Positions 35,540 to 47,449 of a stretch of 64,000 nt of DNA are shown in pieces. Source of the DNA: an uncultured Coriobacteriaceae bacterium (lineage in GTDB: Bacteria > Actinomycetota > Coriobacteriia > Coriobacteriales > Coriobacteriaceae); assembly GCA_944322305.1 (NCBI GenBank), contig CALUOP010000004.1:124001-188000 (forward strand), written 5' to 3'. Under the pieces are notes generated by a model. The model saw nothing but the letters and a program-made list of their open reading frames with translations, did no database searches and was not told the origin of the DNA. A program made the translations under genes and the position numbers. The stretch's first letter is position 1; every line of letters begins with the position of its first letter.

Positions 35540-36829
35540 CTAGCGCACCTTGCCGTCAGCGAGCGTGAGGCGGCCGCCGCAGAGGACGTACGTGGCGCGG
35601 CCCTTCAGCGCGACGCCCGCAAAGCCGCAGTTGTTGGCCTTGGACTCGTAGCCGTCGGCGCCCACGGTCCAGCTGACCTCCGGGTCGAAGACGGTGAGGT
35701 CGGCAGCGGAGCCCGCCTCGACGCGCACCGGGTCGAGGCCCAGGATGCGGCGCGGGTTCACCGCCATGAGCTCGACCATGCGCGCGTAGCTGATAGCGCC
35801 CGTCGACACGAGGTTGGTGAGCACGAGCCCCAGGCTGGCCTCGATGCCGGTCATGCCGAAGGGCGCCAGCTCGAACTCGCGGGCCTTCTCCCAGTCGGCG
35901 TGCGGGGCGTGATCGGTCACGATGGCGTCCACCGTGCCGTCCTTCACGCCCTCGATCACCGCGGCGGCGTCCTCGGCGGTGCGCAGCGGCGGGTTCACCT
36001 TGAGGCGCGTGTCGTAGGCGTCGGTGATGTCGTCCTCGGTAAGGAACATGTGGTGCGGCGTGACCTCGCAGGTGACGGCGAGGCCGTTTGCCTTGGCTCG
36101 GCGCACCATCTCGATGCCGCGCGCAGTGGAGAGGTGCTGCACGTGGAACTTGGCGCCGGTAAGCTCGGCCAGGGCGATGTCGCGCTGGATCTGGAGCTCC
36201 TCGCCCGCGGCAGGCCAGCCCAGAAGGCCCAGGCGCGTGGAGGCAACGCCCTCGTTCACCTGGCCCTTGTCGACCAGGCTCTCGTCTTGGCAATGGCTCA
36301 TGAAGACCTTGCCGAACATCTTGCCGTAGTCCATGCAGCGGCGCATCATGCCGGCCGTCTGCACGCCGCGGCCGTCGTCGGTGAAGGCCACGACGCCGGC
36401 GGCAACCATGTCGCCCATGTCCGAAAGCGCCTCGCCCCTGAGGCCCTTGGTCATGGCGCCGGCCGGATACACGTGGCACGCGCCCACCTCGGCGGCGCGG
36501 CTCTTCACGTAGGCAACCACCGCGCCCGAGTCGGTCACGGGGTTGGTGTTGGGCATAGAGCACACGCCGGTGAAGCCGCCCTTGGCCGCGGCGCGGGTCT
36601 CGGTGGCGATGTCGCCCTTGTACTCGTAGCCGGGGTCGCGCAGGTGCACGTGCATGTCAACCAGACCGGGCACCAGGTACATCCCCGCAAGGTCGATCAC
36701 CTCCGCGCCCTCGCAGGAGAGGTTCTCGCCCACCTGGGCGATCGTGGTGCCCTCTACGAGCACGTCGGCGATACCGTCGAGACCCGCCTGCGGGTCTACG
36801 ACATGGGCGCCTTTAAGCAGAAAGGCCAT
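35540..36829 (-). CDS. pyrC: Dihydroorotase
   Basis: A 429-aa zinc amidohydrolase that closes carbamoyl-aspartate to dihydroorotate. Metal ligands are in VDMHVHLRDPG. The family end has NPRRILGLDPV, and the substrate region is CEVTPHHMFL. It is the class I (Gram-positive) type by length. The start ATG at 36827-36829 has GGGAGGT and overlaps pyrB by 17 bases. Confidence 0.94.
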   Translation of the reverse strand: MAFLLKGAHVVDPQAGLDGIADVLVEGTTIAQVGENLSCEGAEVIDLAGMYLVPGLVDMHVHLRDPGYEYKGDIATETRAAAKGGFTGVCSMPNTNPVTDSGAVVAYVKSRAAEVGACHVYPAGAMTKGLRGEALSDMGDMVAAGVVAFTDDGRGVQTAGMMRRCMDYGKMFGKVFMSHCQDESLVDKGQVNEGVASTRLGLLGWPAAGEELQIQRDIALAELTGAKFHVQHLSTARGIEMVRRAKANGLAVTCEVTPHHMFLTEDDITDAYDTRLKVNPPLRTAEDAAAVIEGVKDGTVDAIVTDHAPHADWEKAREFELAPFGMTGIEASLGLVLTNLVSTGAISYARMVELMAVNPRRILGLDPVRVEAGSAADLTVFDPEVSWTVGADGYESKANNCGFAGVALKGRATYVLCGGRLTLADGKVR

Positions 36830-37760
36830 TGTCGGCACCTCCCAGCAACAGATAGAGAACGGCCATGCGCACGCAGATGCCCGCGTAGACCTGGTCCAGG
36901 ATGACGGAGCGGTTCGGGTGGTCGGCCATGTAGGAGTCAAGCTCGGCGCCGCGGTTGATGGGGCCGGGGTGGCAGACGATGGCGTCGGGCTTCATGAGCG
37001 GCTCGCGCTGCTTGGTGAGGCCGAACAGACGGTGGTACTCGTCGAGGTTCGGGAAGGGCGCGCCTTCCAGGCGCTCGTTCTGGATGCGGAGCATGTAGAC
37101 CACGTCGAGCTCGGGCAGCACGTCGTCCAGGCTGTAGCTCACGCGGTCGACGCCCAGCACGTCCGGACGGGCGGGCAGCAGCGTGCCCGGAGCCACCACG
37201 GTGACCTCGGCGCCCATGATCTTGAGCGCGGGGATGAGCGAGCCGCACACGCGGGAGTGCGCGATGTCGCCCACGATGCCGACCCTGAGGCCCGCGATCG
37301 CGCCCTTGCGCTGCCAGATGGTGTACAGGTCGAGAAGCGCCTGCGTGGGGTGCTGGTGCTTGCCGTCGCCGGCGTCCACCACCACGGCCGGCGTGTGCTC
37401 GGAGACGATGCGCGGCGCGCCGGCGTGCTTGTCGCGCACCACGACCATGTCGATCTTGTAGGCGTTGAGCGTCTCCACCGTGTCGATGAGGCTCTCGCCC
37501 TTCACCGTGGAGGTGGAGGAGCCGCCGAAGTTCAGCGTGTCGGCCGACAGGCGCTTCTCGGCAAGCTCAAAGGAGCTGCGGGTGCGCGTGGAGGGCTCGT
37601 TGAACATGTTGACGATGGTCTTGCCCTTGAGCGTGGGGACCTTCTTGATGCGGCGCTGGTTGACCTCGGAGAACAGCTGGGCGGTCTCCAGGATCTTCAT
37701 GATCTCGGCGTCCGAGTACTCCGCGATGTCGATCAGGTGCTTGTGGTTGTTAAAGGGCAC
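36813..37760 (-). CDS. pyrB: Aspartate carbamoyltransferase catalytic subunit
   Basis: A 315-aa enzyme joining carbamoyl phosphate and aspartate. The carbamoyl-phosphate site is EPSTRTRSSFE, with HPTQALLDL and GDIAHSRV further on. No pyrI regulatory subunit is present. I prefer the GTG at 37758-37760, since GGGAGG lies 8 bases before it; an upstream in-frame GTG at 37769 overlaps the Shine-Dalgarno itself. It starts 1 base after the pyrR stop. Confidence 0.94.
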   Translation of the reverse strand: MPFNNHKHLIDIAEYSDAEIMKILETAQLFSEVNQRRIKKVPTLKGKTIVNMFNEPSTRTRSSFELAEKRLSADTLNFGGSSTSTVKGESLIDTVETLNAYKIDMVVVRDKHAGAPRIVSEHTPAVVVDAGDGKHQHPTQALLDLYTIWQRKGAIAGLRVGIVGDIAHSRVCGSLIPALKIMGAEVTVVAPGTLLPARPDVLGVDRVSYSLDDVLPELDVVYMLRIQNERLEGAPFPNLDEYHRLFGLTKQREPLMKPDAIVCHPGPINRGAELDSYMADHPNRSVILDQVYAGICVRMAVLYLLLGGADNGLSA

Positions 37761-37761
37761 G

Positions 37762-38463
<702 letters not shown>

Positions 38464-38631
38464 TTATGAGCCGACCGCCTTACGGGTGTCTCGCACCTGC
38501 TTAAAAGCGTTCTGTCTGCTTCAGTCTACCACAGGAGGTTTGCGGCGGATCATTCATTTTGCCCGCGCAGCGCGGCAGCGGGCGCACGCCTTCCAAAGGG
38601 ACCGGTGCCCACCGAGGCGCATTGGGCCTTC

Positions 38632-38688
38632 CACAAGAAAACTGGCCCTGATCAGGAAGACGCGGCCTCCTATCAGGGAGAACCTGGC
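38632..38688. repeat. Three degenerate tandem units of about 20 bp
   Basis: Segments near 38632-38647, 38651-38667 and 38672-38688 share an AGGAAGA-x-CGGCC-like pattern at about 20-21 base spacing, between the pyr leader and the tRNA promoter. A short, decayed tandem repeat with no evident role. Confidence 0.35.
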
Positions 38689-38714
38689 TGTCGGAATTTT
38701 TTTCAAAAAAGTCC

Positions 38715-38742
38715 TTGCGCGCCGCGACGTCTTGTATATACT
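38715..38742 (+). promoter_or_regulatory. tRNA-Asn promoter
   Basis: TTGCGC (38715-38720), 16 bases, then TATACT (38737-38742). The start would be about 21 bases before the tRNA. Confidence 0.65.
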
Positions 38743-38770
38743 ATTCCTTGTGCTTGAGCGCACCACACAT

Positions 38771-38845
38771 TCCTCGGTAGCTCAATGGTAGAGCACGCGG
38801 CTGTTAACCGCGCTGTTGCAGGTTCGAGCCCTGCCCGGGGAGCCA
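38771..38845 (+). tRNA. tRNA-Asn (anticodon GTT)
   Basis: The full cloverleaf is readable. The acceptor stem is 38771-38777 with 38835-38841, the anticodon stem 38796-38800 with 38808-38812, and the loop CTGTTAA gives anticodon GTT at 38803-38805. The T-loop is GGTTCGAGCC, the discriminator is G, and the CCA end is encoded. It stands alone on the plus strand with its own promoter and terminator, and no integrase lies next to it. Confidence 0.96.
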
Positions 38846-38853
38846 GAGATTAC

Positions 38854-38877
38854 AGCCCCGCTTCGGCGGGGCTTTTT
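38854..38877 (+). terminator. tRNA-Asn terminator
   Basis: A perfect 8-bp stem (38854-38861 with 38866-38873), a TTCG tetraloop and a T-run. Confidence 0.9.
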
Positions 38878-38903
38878 CGTATCTGTCCAACACCTGCAGC
38901 GCA

Positions 38904-38947
38904 ACAAAAAGCGGCCGGAGCGATTTTCCCTTTCGCTCCGGCCGCTT
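38904..38947 (-). terminator. ftsH terminator
   Basis: A 15-bp perfect stem (38909-38923 with 38933-38947) follows the ftsH stop on the minus strand and ends in a T-run. It faces the tRNA terminator, so the two units are cleanly insulated. Confidence 0.9.
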
Positions 38948-38969
38948 AGGCTCAGATGAGGCGTCCCAC

Positions 38970-40868
<1,899 letters not shown>

Positions 40869-41065
40869 TCCAAAAGTTGCAAGGCCAATTGATACGTTCC
40901 ACCTGATACCCCCGAAGCGCTGAACCTAGACCGACCTGCGCAAAAGTTGTGCTTCAGGATGCGTGCAGGCAAACGGCAAAGCAGCGGTTCAGGCCGCGCT
41001 GTTTCGTTTATCATCGTGCAGGCAGTATGCGCATAGGCGAGAAGCACGCGAGAAGGGACGAGAGC

Positions 41066-42481
41066 ATGGCGTTTGCGCTGGGAAAACGTAAGTCGGGCAC
41101 GACGGGCACGGACTCGCTCGACGTGACGCACGGGGTTATCTGGCGGCAGCTGCTCCTTCTGTGCGTGCCCATCTTCTTCAGCTCGTTTTTCCAGCAGGCG
41201 CACGCGCTCGTCAACACCTTCATCTTGGGGCAGTTCGGCGGCAAGCTCGCGCTCGGCGGCGTGCAGGCCACCGCGTCGCTGTTCGAGCTCGCCGTGGGCT
41301 TCTCGGTAGGTTTAGGTGCGGGCTGTGCCGTCATCTCCGGGCAGTTCTTCGGCAGCCATGACGACGCGCGCCTTTCCCGCTCCATCCACACCGCCATGAC
41401 GCTCGCGCTTGCCATCGGGCTTTTCATCTCGGTTGCCGGCGTGGCCTTCATCCCGCAGATCCTCACCCTCATGGGCACGCCTGCCGAGCTCATGGGCGAG
41501 GCGATCCCCTACTCGCGCTTCTACGCCGCGGGTATGGTGTTCTCGCTCATACTCAACATGGGCTCGGCGCTGCTGCGCTCGGTGGGCGACACGCGCACGC
41601 CCGCCCTCATCATCGCAAGCGGCTGCGTGATCAACGCCTGCCTCGACATCCTGTTCGTAGCCGTGCTCAAGCTCGAGGCCATGGGCTGCGGCATGGCCAC
41701 CTGCCTCACCCTGTTCGCAAACGCCGCGCTTATCTGCCGCCGCCTCATGCGCGCCCCCGGCGCGTGGCGCCTCAACCCGCGCCAGCTCGGCATAGACGGC
41801 CGCATCTGTAAAAGCATGCTCGGAACCGGCCTGCCCTTGGGCATTCAGTCCTCGCTCTACTCCATCTCCAACATCATCCTGCAGTCGACGGTGAACACCT
41901 TCGGCACCGACGCCGTCACCGGCTGGGGCCTCTCCAGCCGCTTGGACGCCATCGTGTGGATGGTTACCGAGGCGCTCGGCGTGTCTATGACCACCTTTGC
42001 CGCGCAGAACTTCGGCGCGCGCAACTACGAGCGCATGCGCCGCGGCTATCACACCTCGCTTGTGATCACCGTCGTGGTGGTGGGCAGCATGTCGGCCGCC
42101 CTCGTGGCGTTCGTGGGGCCGCTGTCGCGCATCTTCATCAACGACCCCGCCGTCACCGGCTACACCACCACGATGCTGCACTTCATCGCGCCGTTTTACG
42201 CCTTTTACTCCATCGTGGACAACACCTCGGGCGCCATCCGCGGCTCGGGCGAGAGCTTCCGCCCGATGCTGCTCACCATCCTGGGAACCGTGGTCTTCCG
42301 CGTGATTTGGCTGCTCGCCGTGGTGCCCCTGCACCACACCATCGAGACGATGCTCATGGTCTACCCGGTAACCTGGATCCTCACCGCCGCCCTCTTCGTG
42401 GCCTACCACCACTGGGGCCGATGGCTCCACCACGCCGAAGCCAAAGCAAAGCGCCTGGAGTACCAAGAGGTGGCTCTGTAA
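41066..42481 (+). CDS. MATE family efflux transporter
   Basis: A 471-aa polytopic protein with about 12 membrane helices in two related halves. The family signature region is QQAHALVNTFILGQFGG, with the second-half match AVTGWGLSSRLDAIVWM and internal GDTRTP. MATE proteins export drugs or metabolites with Na+ or H+; the substrate cannot be told. ATG at 41066-41068 follows AAGGGA; in-frame upstream codons lack a ribosome site. Plus strand, divergent from ftsH and convergent with rpoD. Confidence 0.88.
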   Translation: MAFALGKRKSGTTGTDSLDVTHGVIWRQLLLLCVPIFFSSFFQQAHALVNTFILGQFGGKLALGGVQATASLFELAVGFSVGLGAGCAVISGQFFGSHDDARLSRSIHTAMTLALAIGLFISVAGVAFIPQILTLMGTPAELMGEAIPYSRFYAAGMVFSLILNMGSALLRSVGDTRTPALIIASGCVINACLDILFVAVLKLEAMGCGMATCLTLFANAALICRRLMRAPGAWRLNPRQLGIDGRICKSMLGTGLPLGIQSSLYSISNIILQSTVNTFGTDAVTGWGLSSRLDAIVWMVTEALGVSMTTFAAQNFGARNYERMRRGYHTSLVITVVVVGSMSAALVAFVGPLSRIFINDPAVTGYTTTMLHFIAPFYAFYSIVDNTSGAIRGSGESFRPMLLTILGTVVFRVIWLLAVVPLHHTIETMLMVYPVTWILTAALFVAYHHWGRWLHHAEAKAKRLEYQEVAL

Positions 42482-42542
42482 TCAGGCGATAAGATCTATC
42501 GCCGAGGGGCGGGGGTGATAAGACCGTCAACCACTCGGCTAA

Positions 42543-42612
42543 GGAGCGGGGGGCGATAAGAACCTCGATTTTGCCCGATATCAAAATCGAGAACCTTATC
42601 GCCCCCCGCTCC
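42543..42612. repeat. Palindromic element D of the conserved-loop hairpin family
   Basis: Arms 42543-42573 and 42582-42612 pair over 31 positions except a 3-nt AAC/AAC internal loop. The terminal loop is CCCGATAT, the exact inverse complement of the element C loop. It starts 61 bases after the MATE stop. A smaller hairpin (GGCGATA/TATCGCC) lies just before it. The 42482-42852 gap holds only hairpins and no gene. Confidence 0.85.
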
Positions 42613-42701
42613 AGCAACGAACAGCTCCTCCCCAGGACGAAGTCAGGTTGCCCCTCACAACAATAATAATGTTTTCCAGCTTTGCCGAAGTAGCCCCACC
42701 A

Positions 42702-42735
42702 GCTCCGGACGCGAGTAAAACGAAGCGTCCGGAGC
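42702..42735. repeat. Unrelated 11-bp hairpin between elements D and E
   Basis: A perfect stem, 42702-42712 with 42725-42735, and a 12-nt A-rich loop. It does not share the conserved loop of D and E. Confidence 0.65.
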
Positions 42736-42753
42736 GCACAGGATACCCACCAG

Positions 42754-42825
42754 AAAGGCCCCGGAGGATAAGGTTCCGAATTTTGATAACGGGCAAAATT
42801 CGGGTTCTTATCCTCCGGGGCCTTT
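42754..42825. repeat. Palindromic element E of the conserved-loop hairpin family
   Basis: Arms 42754-42785 and 42794-42825 pair over 32 positions except a GTT/GTT internal loop. The terminal loop is ATAACGGG and the inner arm TTTTG/CAAAA. It lies 28 bases after the rpoD stop on the minus strand and is followed there by TTTC, so it probably also acts as the rpoD terminator. Confidence 0.85.
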
Positions 42826-42852
42826 ACCTCCGAAGTATCCTCAGCCAAAAGC

Positions 42853-44157
42853 TTAGGACAGATAATCCTTCAGGCGTCCGGAGCGGCTCGGGTGGCGCAG
42901 CTTCGCAAGCGTCTTGCTCTCGATCTGCCGGATGCGCTCGCGCGTGACGCCGAACTCGCGCCCAACCTCCTCGAGGGTGCGCGGATGTCCGTCAACCAAG
43001 CCGAAGCGCAGCTCGATAACCTTGCGCTCACGGTCGGCCAGGCTGTCGAGCACCTGGGAAAGCTGCTCCTGCAGCATCGAGAAGCTCGCCGCGTCCGGCG
43101 GCACAACGGCCTGCGAGTCCTCGATGAAGTCGCCCAGCTGGGAGTCCTCCTCCTCGCCGATGGGCGTCTCGAGGCTCACGGGCTCCTGGGAGATCTTCTG
43201 GATCTCGCGCACGCGCTCGGCGCTCATGTCCATCTCGGCGCCGATCTCCTCGGGGGTGGGGTCGCGCCCCAAATCCTGCAAAAGCTGGCGCTGCACGCGC
43301 ACGAGCTTGTTGATCGTCTCGACCATGTGCACGGGGATGCGGATCGTGCGCGCCTGGTCGGCGATGGCGCGGGTAATGGCCTGGCGGATCCACCAGGTGG
43401 CGTAGGTGGAGAACTTGAAGCCCTTCTGGTAGTCGAACTTCTCGACCGCGCGGATAAGGCCCAGGTTGCCCTCCTGGATGAGGTCCAAGAACAGCATACC
43501 GCGGCCCACGTAGCGCTTGGCGATGGAGACCACCAGGCGCAGGTTGGCCGAGATGAGCGCCTGCTTGGCGTCCAGGCCCACCTGCTCGATGCGCATGAGG
43601 CGGCGCTTCTCGGCGCGGGTAAGGGTGGCCTCGCCCATCTCCTCGGCCTCGAGCTTCTTGGTGGCGTCCAGGCCGGCCTCGATCTTCATGGCCAGGTCAA
43701 CCTCGTCGGCAGCGGTGAGCAGGTCGACCTTGCCGATCTCCTTCAGGTACATGCGCACCGGGTCGCCGGTGAGCATGACGGTGGAGGCGTCCACGCCGCG
43801 CTGGCGCGCGCGATGGGTACGGTTGCGCACCACGGTGGAACGCTTGGTCTTCGCAGCGCCCATCTCGCGCTCGGCCACCTTGGCGAGCTTGGCATCCTGA
43901 TCCTCAACGTCCTCGTCGTCATCCAAGCTGGAGACATCGTCGTCCATGGAGTCGTCCTCGACGTTTTGCGAGACGATCTCAACGCCCTTGTCGCGCAGGA
44001 ACTGATACACGGCGTTCAGCTGGCTGTCGGTTACGTCGATGTCCTTCAAGACCACCTGGATGTCGTCTTCGGTAACGCTGCCTCCTTCGGAGCCGAGCGT
44101 GAGAAGCTTCTCGATGCATGCGTCGAGTTCAGTGTTCTTCGTGGTCTTCTTTGGCAC
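42853..44157 (-). CDS. rpoD: RNA polymerase primary sigma factor
   Basis: A 434-aa housekeeping sigma factor. Region 1.1-like and acidic linker (residues 1-110), region 1.2 ([16 protein letters not shown]), region 2 ([16 protein letters not shown], then [14 protein letters not shown]), region 3, and region 4 with [20 protein letters not shown]. The start is taken as GTG at 44155-44157 because AAAGGGG lies just before it; a TTG five codons upstream overlaps that site. It follows dnaG, the classical macromolecular-synthesis order. Confidence 0.95.
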   Translation of the reverse strand: MPKKTTKNTELDACIEKLLTLGSEGGSVTEDDIQVVLKDIDVTDSQLNAVYQFLRDKGVEIVSQNVEDDSMDDDVSSLDDDEDVEDQDAKLAKVAEREMGAAKTKRSTVVRNRTHRARQRGVDASTVMLTGDPVRMYLKEIGKVDLLTAADEVDLAMKIEAGLDATKKLEAEEMGEATLTRAEKRRLMRIEQVGLDAKQALISANLRLVVSIAKRYVGRGMLFLDLIQEGNLGLIRAVEKFDYQKGFKFSTYATWWIRQAITRAIADQARTIRIPVHMVETINKLVRVQRQLLQDLGRDPTPEEIGAEMDMSAERVREIQKISQEPVSLETPIGEEEDSQLGDFIEDSQAVVPPDAASFSMLQEQLSQVLDSLADRERKVIELRFGLVDGHPRTLEEVGREFGVTRERIRQIESKTLAKLRHPSRSGRLKDYLS

Positions 44158-44190
44158 ACCTGCCCCTTTCAAGCGTCACAAGTGGGAAAA

Positions 44191-44199
44191 ATTCTAGCA
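44191..44199 (-). promoter_or_regulatory. Probable rpoD promoter (extended -10)
   Basis: On the minus strand TGC directly precedes TAGAAT, an extended -10 box, giving a leader of about 27 nt before the GTG. No good -35 is seen. Confidence 0.5.
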
Positions 44200-44384
44200 G
44201 AAAACACTATACCCAGCGCTCATGCGCCTTATCCCTGTGAGGTTTCCACAACTGGCCAGCTTAGCGATCCTAAACGCGCACGCCTGCTAAGAAAAGACAC
44301 TGCGGAGGGCAGGGCGTACGTCGGCTGTCGCTGGCATCCCACCCCCCATGGCCGCCCTGGCAGGCCGCCCCGCCGCAGGTACCC

Positions 44385-46406
44385 TTAGGCAAGGTCTGCG
44401 AAGGGGTCGGCCACGCGGGCCGCTGCCTCGCTGAGCGCGCGGATCCTAAGCGTGAGCTGGGCCGCCTGCTCGGTGAGCGCCCGGCGGTCCTCAGAGCTGA
44501 GGGCGTGGTCGCTGCGCAGGCGGGAAAGCGCCTGGTCGCGCTCGCGCTGGGCGCCGTAGAGCTCCAGCGTGTCCAGGGTGAAGGCGATGTTGGTCTCCGT
44601 GGGGTGGCGGCTCGTTGCGCTGATCGTGCCGGCCGACACCAGCTCGGCAGCCTCCGGGCACACCGCGCGCGCCGCCGCCATGACGTCGGAGGCGGGCGTT
44701 CCCTCTGGCGTGGCGAGCACCGCCCAGGCGATCGCTTCGTCGCGCGGGTCGATCCAGCGCACCTGGGTGATGCGCTCGGCAAACGGGCGGAACTCGTCCG
44801 GGAAGGCCGTCATCAGGCAGAGCAGCTCGCGCTCTGAGCGCAGGCTGTGCCGCTCCACCTCCGTCAGCGCCTCGAGCGGCACCGCGCCGGACCCGCCCCC
44901 CGAAGCCGCAGACGGCGCCGGCGCCGGCGCGCCGGAACCGTCCTCGCCGGGATAGCCCTCGTCAACGTAGGCGTCGGCGTCCCCGTACGGCACGTACTCC
45001 CCCTCGCCCGCCGGCGCGGCATAAGCCGCCGAGCCAGACGCCGGCGCAGGCCCCGCTGGGCGGGTGCGCTGCTGCTCGGCCAAGGCGCGCGCTTCCTCGC
45101 GTCGGCGGTTCTGCGCCTCGGCGCGCTGCACGTCGCGCCACACGCGCTGAGACGACTCGCGCACCATCTCGGGATTGATGCCGAGGATGTCTGCAACCTG
45201 CTGGTAGTAGGAGTCGATCATGTAGCTTTGCCGCAGCGGGTAGAGGAGCCGGCAGGCGTCCTCGAGCGCCTTGGCGCGCCCGCCGGGGGTAGAGGTGTCG
45301 GACTTCTCCATCAGCCGGCGGAACACGAAATCCATGAGCGGCTGGGCCTGGTCGAGAAGTTCGCGCAGGGCGTCGGCGCCGCGCTGGCTCACGAACTCCA
45401 TGGGGTCGAGGTTGTCCGGCAGGATCACGCAGCGCAGGTCGACCGACTCCTTCTCCACGAACTGGATGGCGCGCTCGGCTGCGCGCTGGCCGGCCTCGTC
45501 GCCGTCGAACAGGTAGATGACCTTCTTGGCGAAGCGCGTGAGCGTCTTGACGTGGTGCTCGGTCAGCGCCGTGCCGAGGGTGGCCACCACGTTTTTGATG
45601 CCCGCCTCGTGGCAGGCGATCACGTCGGTGTAGCCCTCGGTCACAATGGCGCAGGCCTCGGCTACGATGTGCTCCTTTGCCCAGTTGAAGGCGTAGAGGT
45701 TGCGCTTCTTGTGAAACAGCGCGGTCTCGGCGGTGTTGAGATACTTGGGCTGGCCCTGCCCCATGATGCGCCCGCCGAAGGCGATGCAACGGCCCTGCTC
45801 GTCCATGATGGGGAACATCACGCGGTCGTAGAAGCGGTCCGAGAGCCCCCGCCCGCGCGACACCGCCACGTTGGCGTCGATCATCTCGCGCGGGGTGAAG
45901 CCGCGCGAGCGCAGGTGCGCCACAAGCGCGCCGCGCCCCGGCGCGAAGCCGAGCCGGTAGCGGCGGCACACCGCCGAGCCGAACCCGCGCGAGGCGAAGT
46001 ACTCACGCGGCCGGCTGTCCTTGCCGCGCATGAGCATGGTGTGGTAGAAGGCCGCCGTCTCCTCGCACACCTGCACCAGGCGCGTGCGCTTGGTGCCGCG
46101 CTCGCGGGTGGGGCCGTCGTCGGCGATCTCGATGCCGGCGCGGTCGGCCAGGTAGCGGATGGCCTCCGGGAAGCTCAGGTTCTCGCGGCGCATCACGTAG
46201 GTGAAGCAGTCGCCGCCCGCCCCGCAACCGAAGCAGTGCCACGACTGGGTGGACGGGATGATGTGGAACGACGGGGTCTTCTCGCCGTGAAACGGGCAGC
46301 ACCCCCAGAACTCGCCGTTGCGCGGCCGCAGCTCCACAGTCTCGCCCACAAGCGCCACCAGGTCGGTGGCGGCGCGGACCCTCTCCTTGTCCTCTTCCGA
46401 GATCAC
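44385..46406 (-). CDS. dnaG: DNA primase
   Basis: A 673-aa enzyme that lays RNA primers at the replication fork. The N-terminal CHC2 zinc domain (C37, H40, C58, C61 in CCPFH and CFGC) precedes the TOPRIM catalytic core (VTEGYTDVIACH and YLFDGDEAGQRAA). After a Pro/Ala/Gly-rich linker a helicase-binding domain ends the protein. The start is GTG at 46404-46406 and overlaps the ribF stop by 4 bases. Confidence 0.95.
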   Translation of the reverse strand: MISEEDKERVRAATDLVALVGETVELRPRNGEFWGCCPFHGEKTPSFHIIPSTQSWHCFGCGAGGDCFTYVMRRENLSFPEAIRYLADRAGIEIADDGPTRERGTKRTRLVQVCEETAAFYHTMLMRGKDSRPREYFASRGFGSAVCRRYRLGFAPGRGALVAHLRSRGFTPREMIDANVAVSRGRGLSDRFYDRVMFPIMDEQGRCIAFGGRIMGQGQPKYLNTAETALFHKKRNLYAFNWAKEHIVAEACAIVTEGYTDVIACHEAGIKNVVATLGTALTEHHVKTLTRFAKKVIYLFDGDEAGQRAAERAIQFVEKESVDLRCVILPDNLDPMEFVSQRGADALRELLDQAQPLMDFVFRRLMEKSDTSTPGGRAKALEDACRLLYPLRQSYMIDSYYQQVADILGINPEMVRESSQRVWRDVQRAEAQNRRREEARALAEQQRTRPAGPAPASGSAAYAAPAGEGEYVPYGDADAYVDEGYPGEDGSGAPAPAPSAASGGGSGAVPLEALTEVERHSLRSERELLCLMTAFPDEFRPFAERITQVRWIDPRDEAIAWAVLATPEGTPASDVMAAARAVCPEAAELVSAGTISATSRHPTETNIAFTLDTLELYGAQRERDQALSRLRSDHALSSEDRRALTEQAAQLTLRIRALSEAAARVADPFADLA

Positions 46407-47449
46407 GCGCAGCTCACCGCCTTGTCGCCAAAGGCCTCGCGGACCTGCTCGATGTTGCGCTTCACCTCGGCGATAAGCGCGTCAACGCTCTCAAAGGTCA
46501 GAGGCGCGCGCAGGCGGTCGAAAAACGCCACGCGCAGCTCGGAGCCGTACAGGTTGCCGGAAAAGCCCAGCAGGTTCGCCTCCAAGTGCGCGGAGCGCGC
46601 GTCGTCGGCAAACAGCGGCGGGAGCCCCACGTTGATCGCGGCAGGCCATGCGCGGTCCCCCACCAGGGCGAAGCCCGCGTACACCCCCTCGGCCGGCAGC
46701 TGCATGCGGCCGTCCACCGCCACGTTGGCCGTGGGGAAGCCCATCCCCGCGCCCTCGCCGCGGCCGTGCTCCACCACGCCGGCAACGGCGTAGGCGCGCC
46801 CCAGCTCGCAGGCGGCCTCGCGCACGCGGCCCTCGCCCACCAGCGCGCGGATGCGCGTGGCAGAAACCGGCAGGCCGCCGTCGCGCACCAACCGGTGCCC
46901 GAAGACCTCGACGCCGCAGGCGGACCCCCAGGCCGCGATGACCTCGACCGTGGAGGCGCCGCCGCGGCCGAGCCTGAAGTCCTCGCCCACGTGCACGGCC
47001 CGCACGTTGAGCACGCCGCCGAGCACCTGCGAGAAAAACGCCTCGTGGTCGAGCGCCGCCAGCTCGCGGGTGAACGGCACCACGAGCACCGCGTCCACCC
47101 CGCTTGCGGCGAGCGCGCGCAGACGGTCTGCGGAGGTGAGCAGGCGCTTTGCCGGCGTGCCAGGCAGCACGCAGTCAGGATCGGGGTCGAAGGTCACCGC
47201 CACGGCGGCGAGCCCGCGCGCCCGTGCGTCGGCAACCATCTTGGCCACGAGCGTCTGGTGCCCCTCGTGGAAGCCGTCGAAGGCGCCGATGCTCACCGCG
47301 CAGGCAAGCGGCGCGTCAGCAGGACCCTCCGAGCCCGCGGCAACGCACCCCGTGCCGCAGGCGGGATCGAACGCCAGGCGCCACGCCGGCGCCTGCGCCC
47401 CCGTCATGAGAAACGCCCGCTTGAGCTCGCTTGCCTCAACGCCTGTCAT
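46403..47449 (-). CDS. ribF: Bifunctional riboflavin kinase/FAD synthetase
   Basis: A 348-aa enzyme making FMN and FAD. The nucleotidyltransferase half has SIGAFDGFHEGHQTL. The kinase half has GMGFPTANV and VYAGFALV. ATG at 47447-47449 overlaps the truB stop (ATGA), and the 3' end overlaps dnaG, so the three genes are tightly coupled. In-frame codons upstream of the ATG fall inside truB and are not used. Confidence 0.94.
   Translation of the reverse strand: MTGVEASELKRAFLMTGAQAPAWRLAFDPACGTGCVAAGSEGPADAPLACAVSIGAFDGFHEGHQTLVAKMVADARARGLAAVAVTFDPDPDCVLPGTPAKRLLTSADRLRALAASGVDAVLVVPFTRELAALDHEAFFSQVLGGVLNVRAVHVGEDFRLGRGGASTVEVIAAWGSACGVEVFGHRLVRDGGLPVSATRIRALVGEGRVREAACELGRAYAVAGVVEHGRGEGAGMGFPTANVAVDGRMQLPAEGVYAGFALVGDRAWPAAINVGLPPLFADDARSAHLEANLLGFSGNLYGSELRVAFFDRLRAPLTFESVDALIAEVKRNIEQVREAFGDKAVSCA

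Noticed and set aside
38771-38845. tRNA-Asn as an integration site for a mobile element
   Set aside because: No integrase, no duplicated tRNA end and no phage or island genes flank it; neighbours are core genes.
44278-44297. Single copy of the array motif between rpoD and dnaG
   Set aside because: Only a partial match (CCTGCTAAGAAAAG) with no neighbours at fixed spacing; could be chance.
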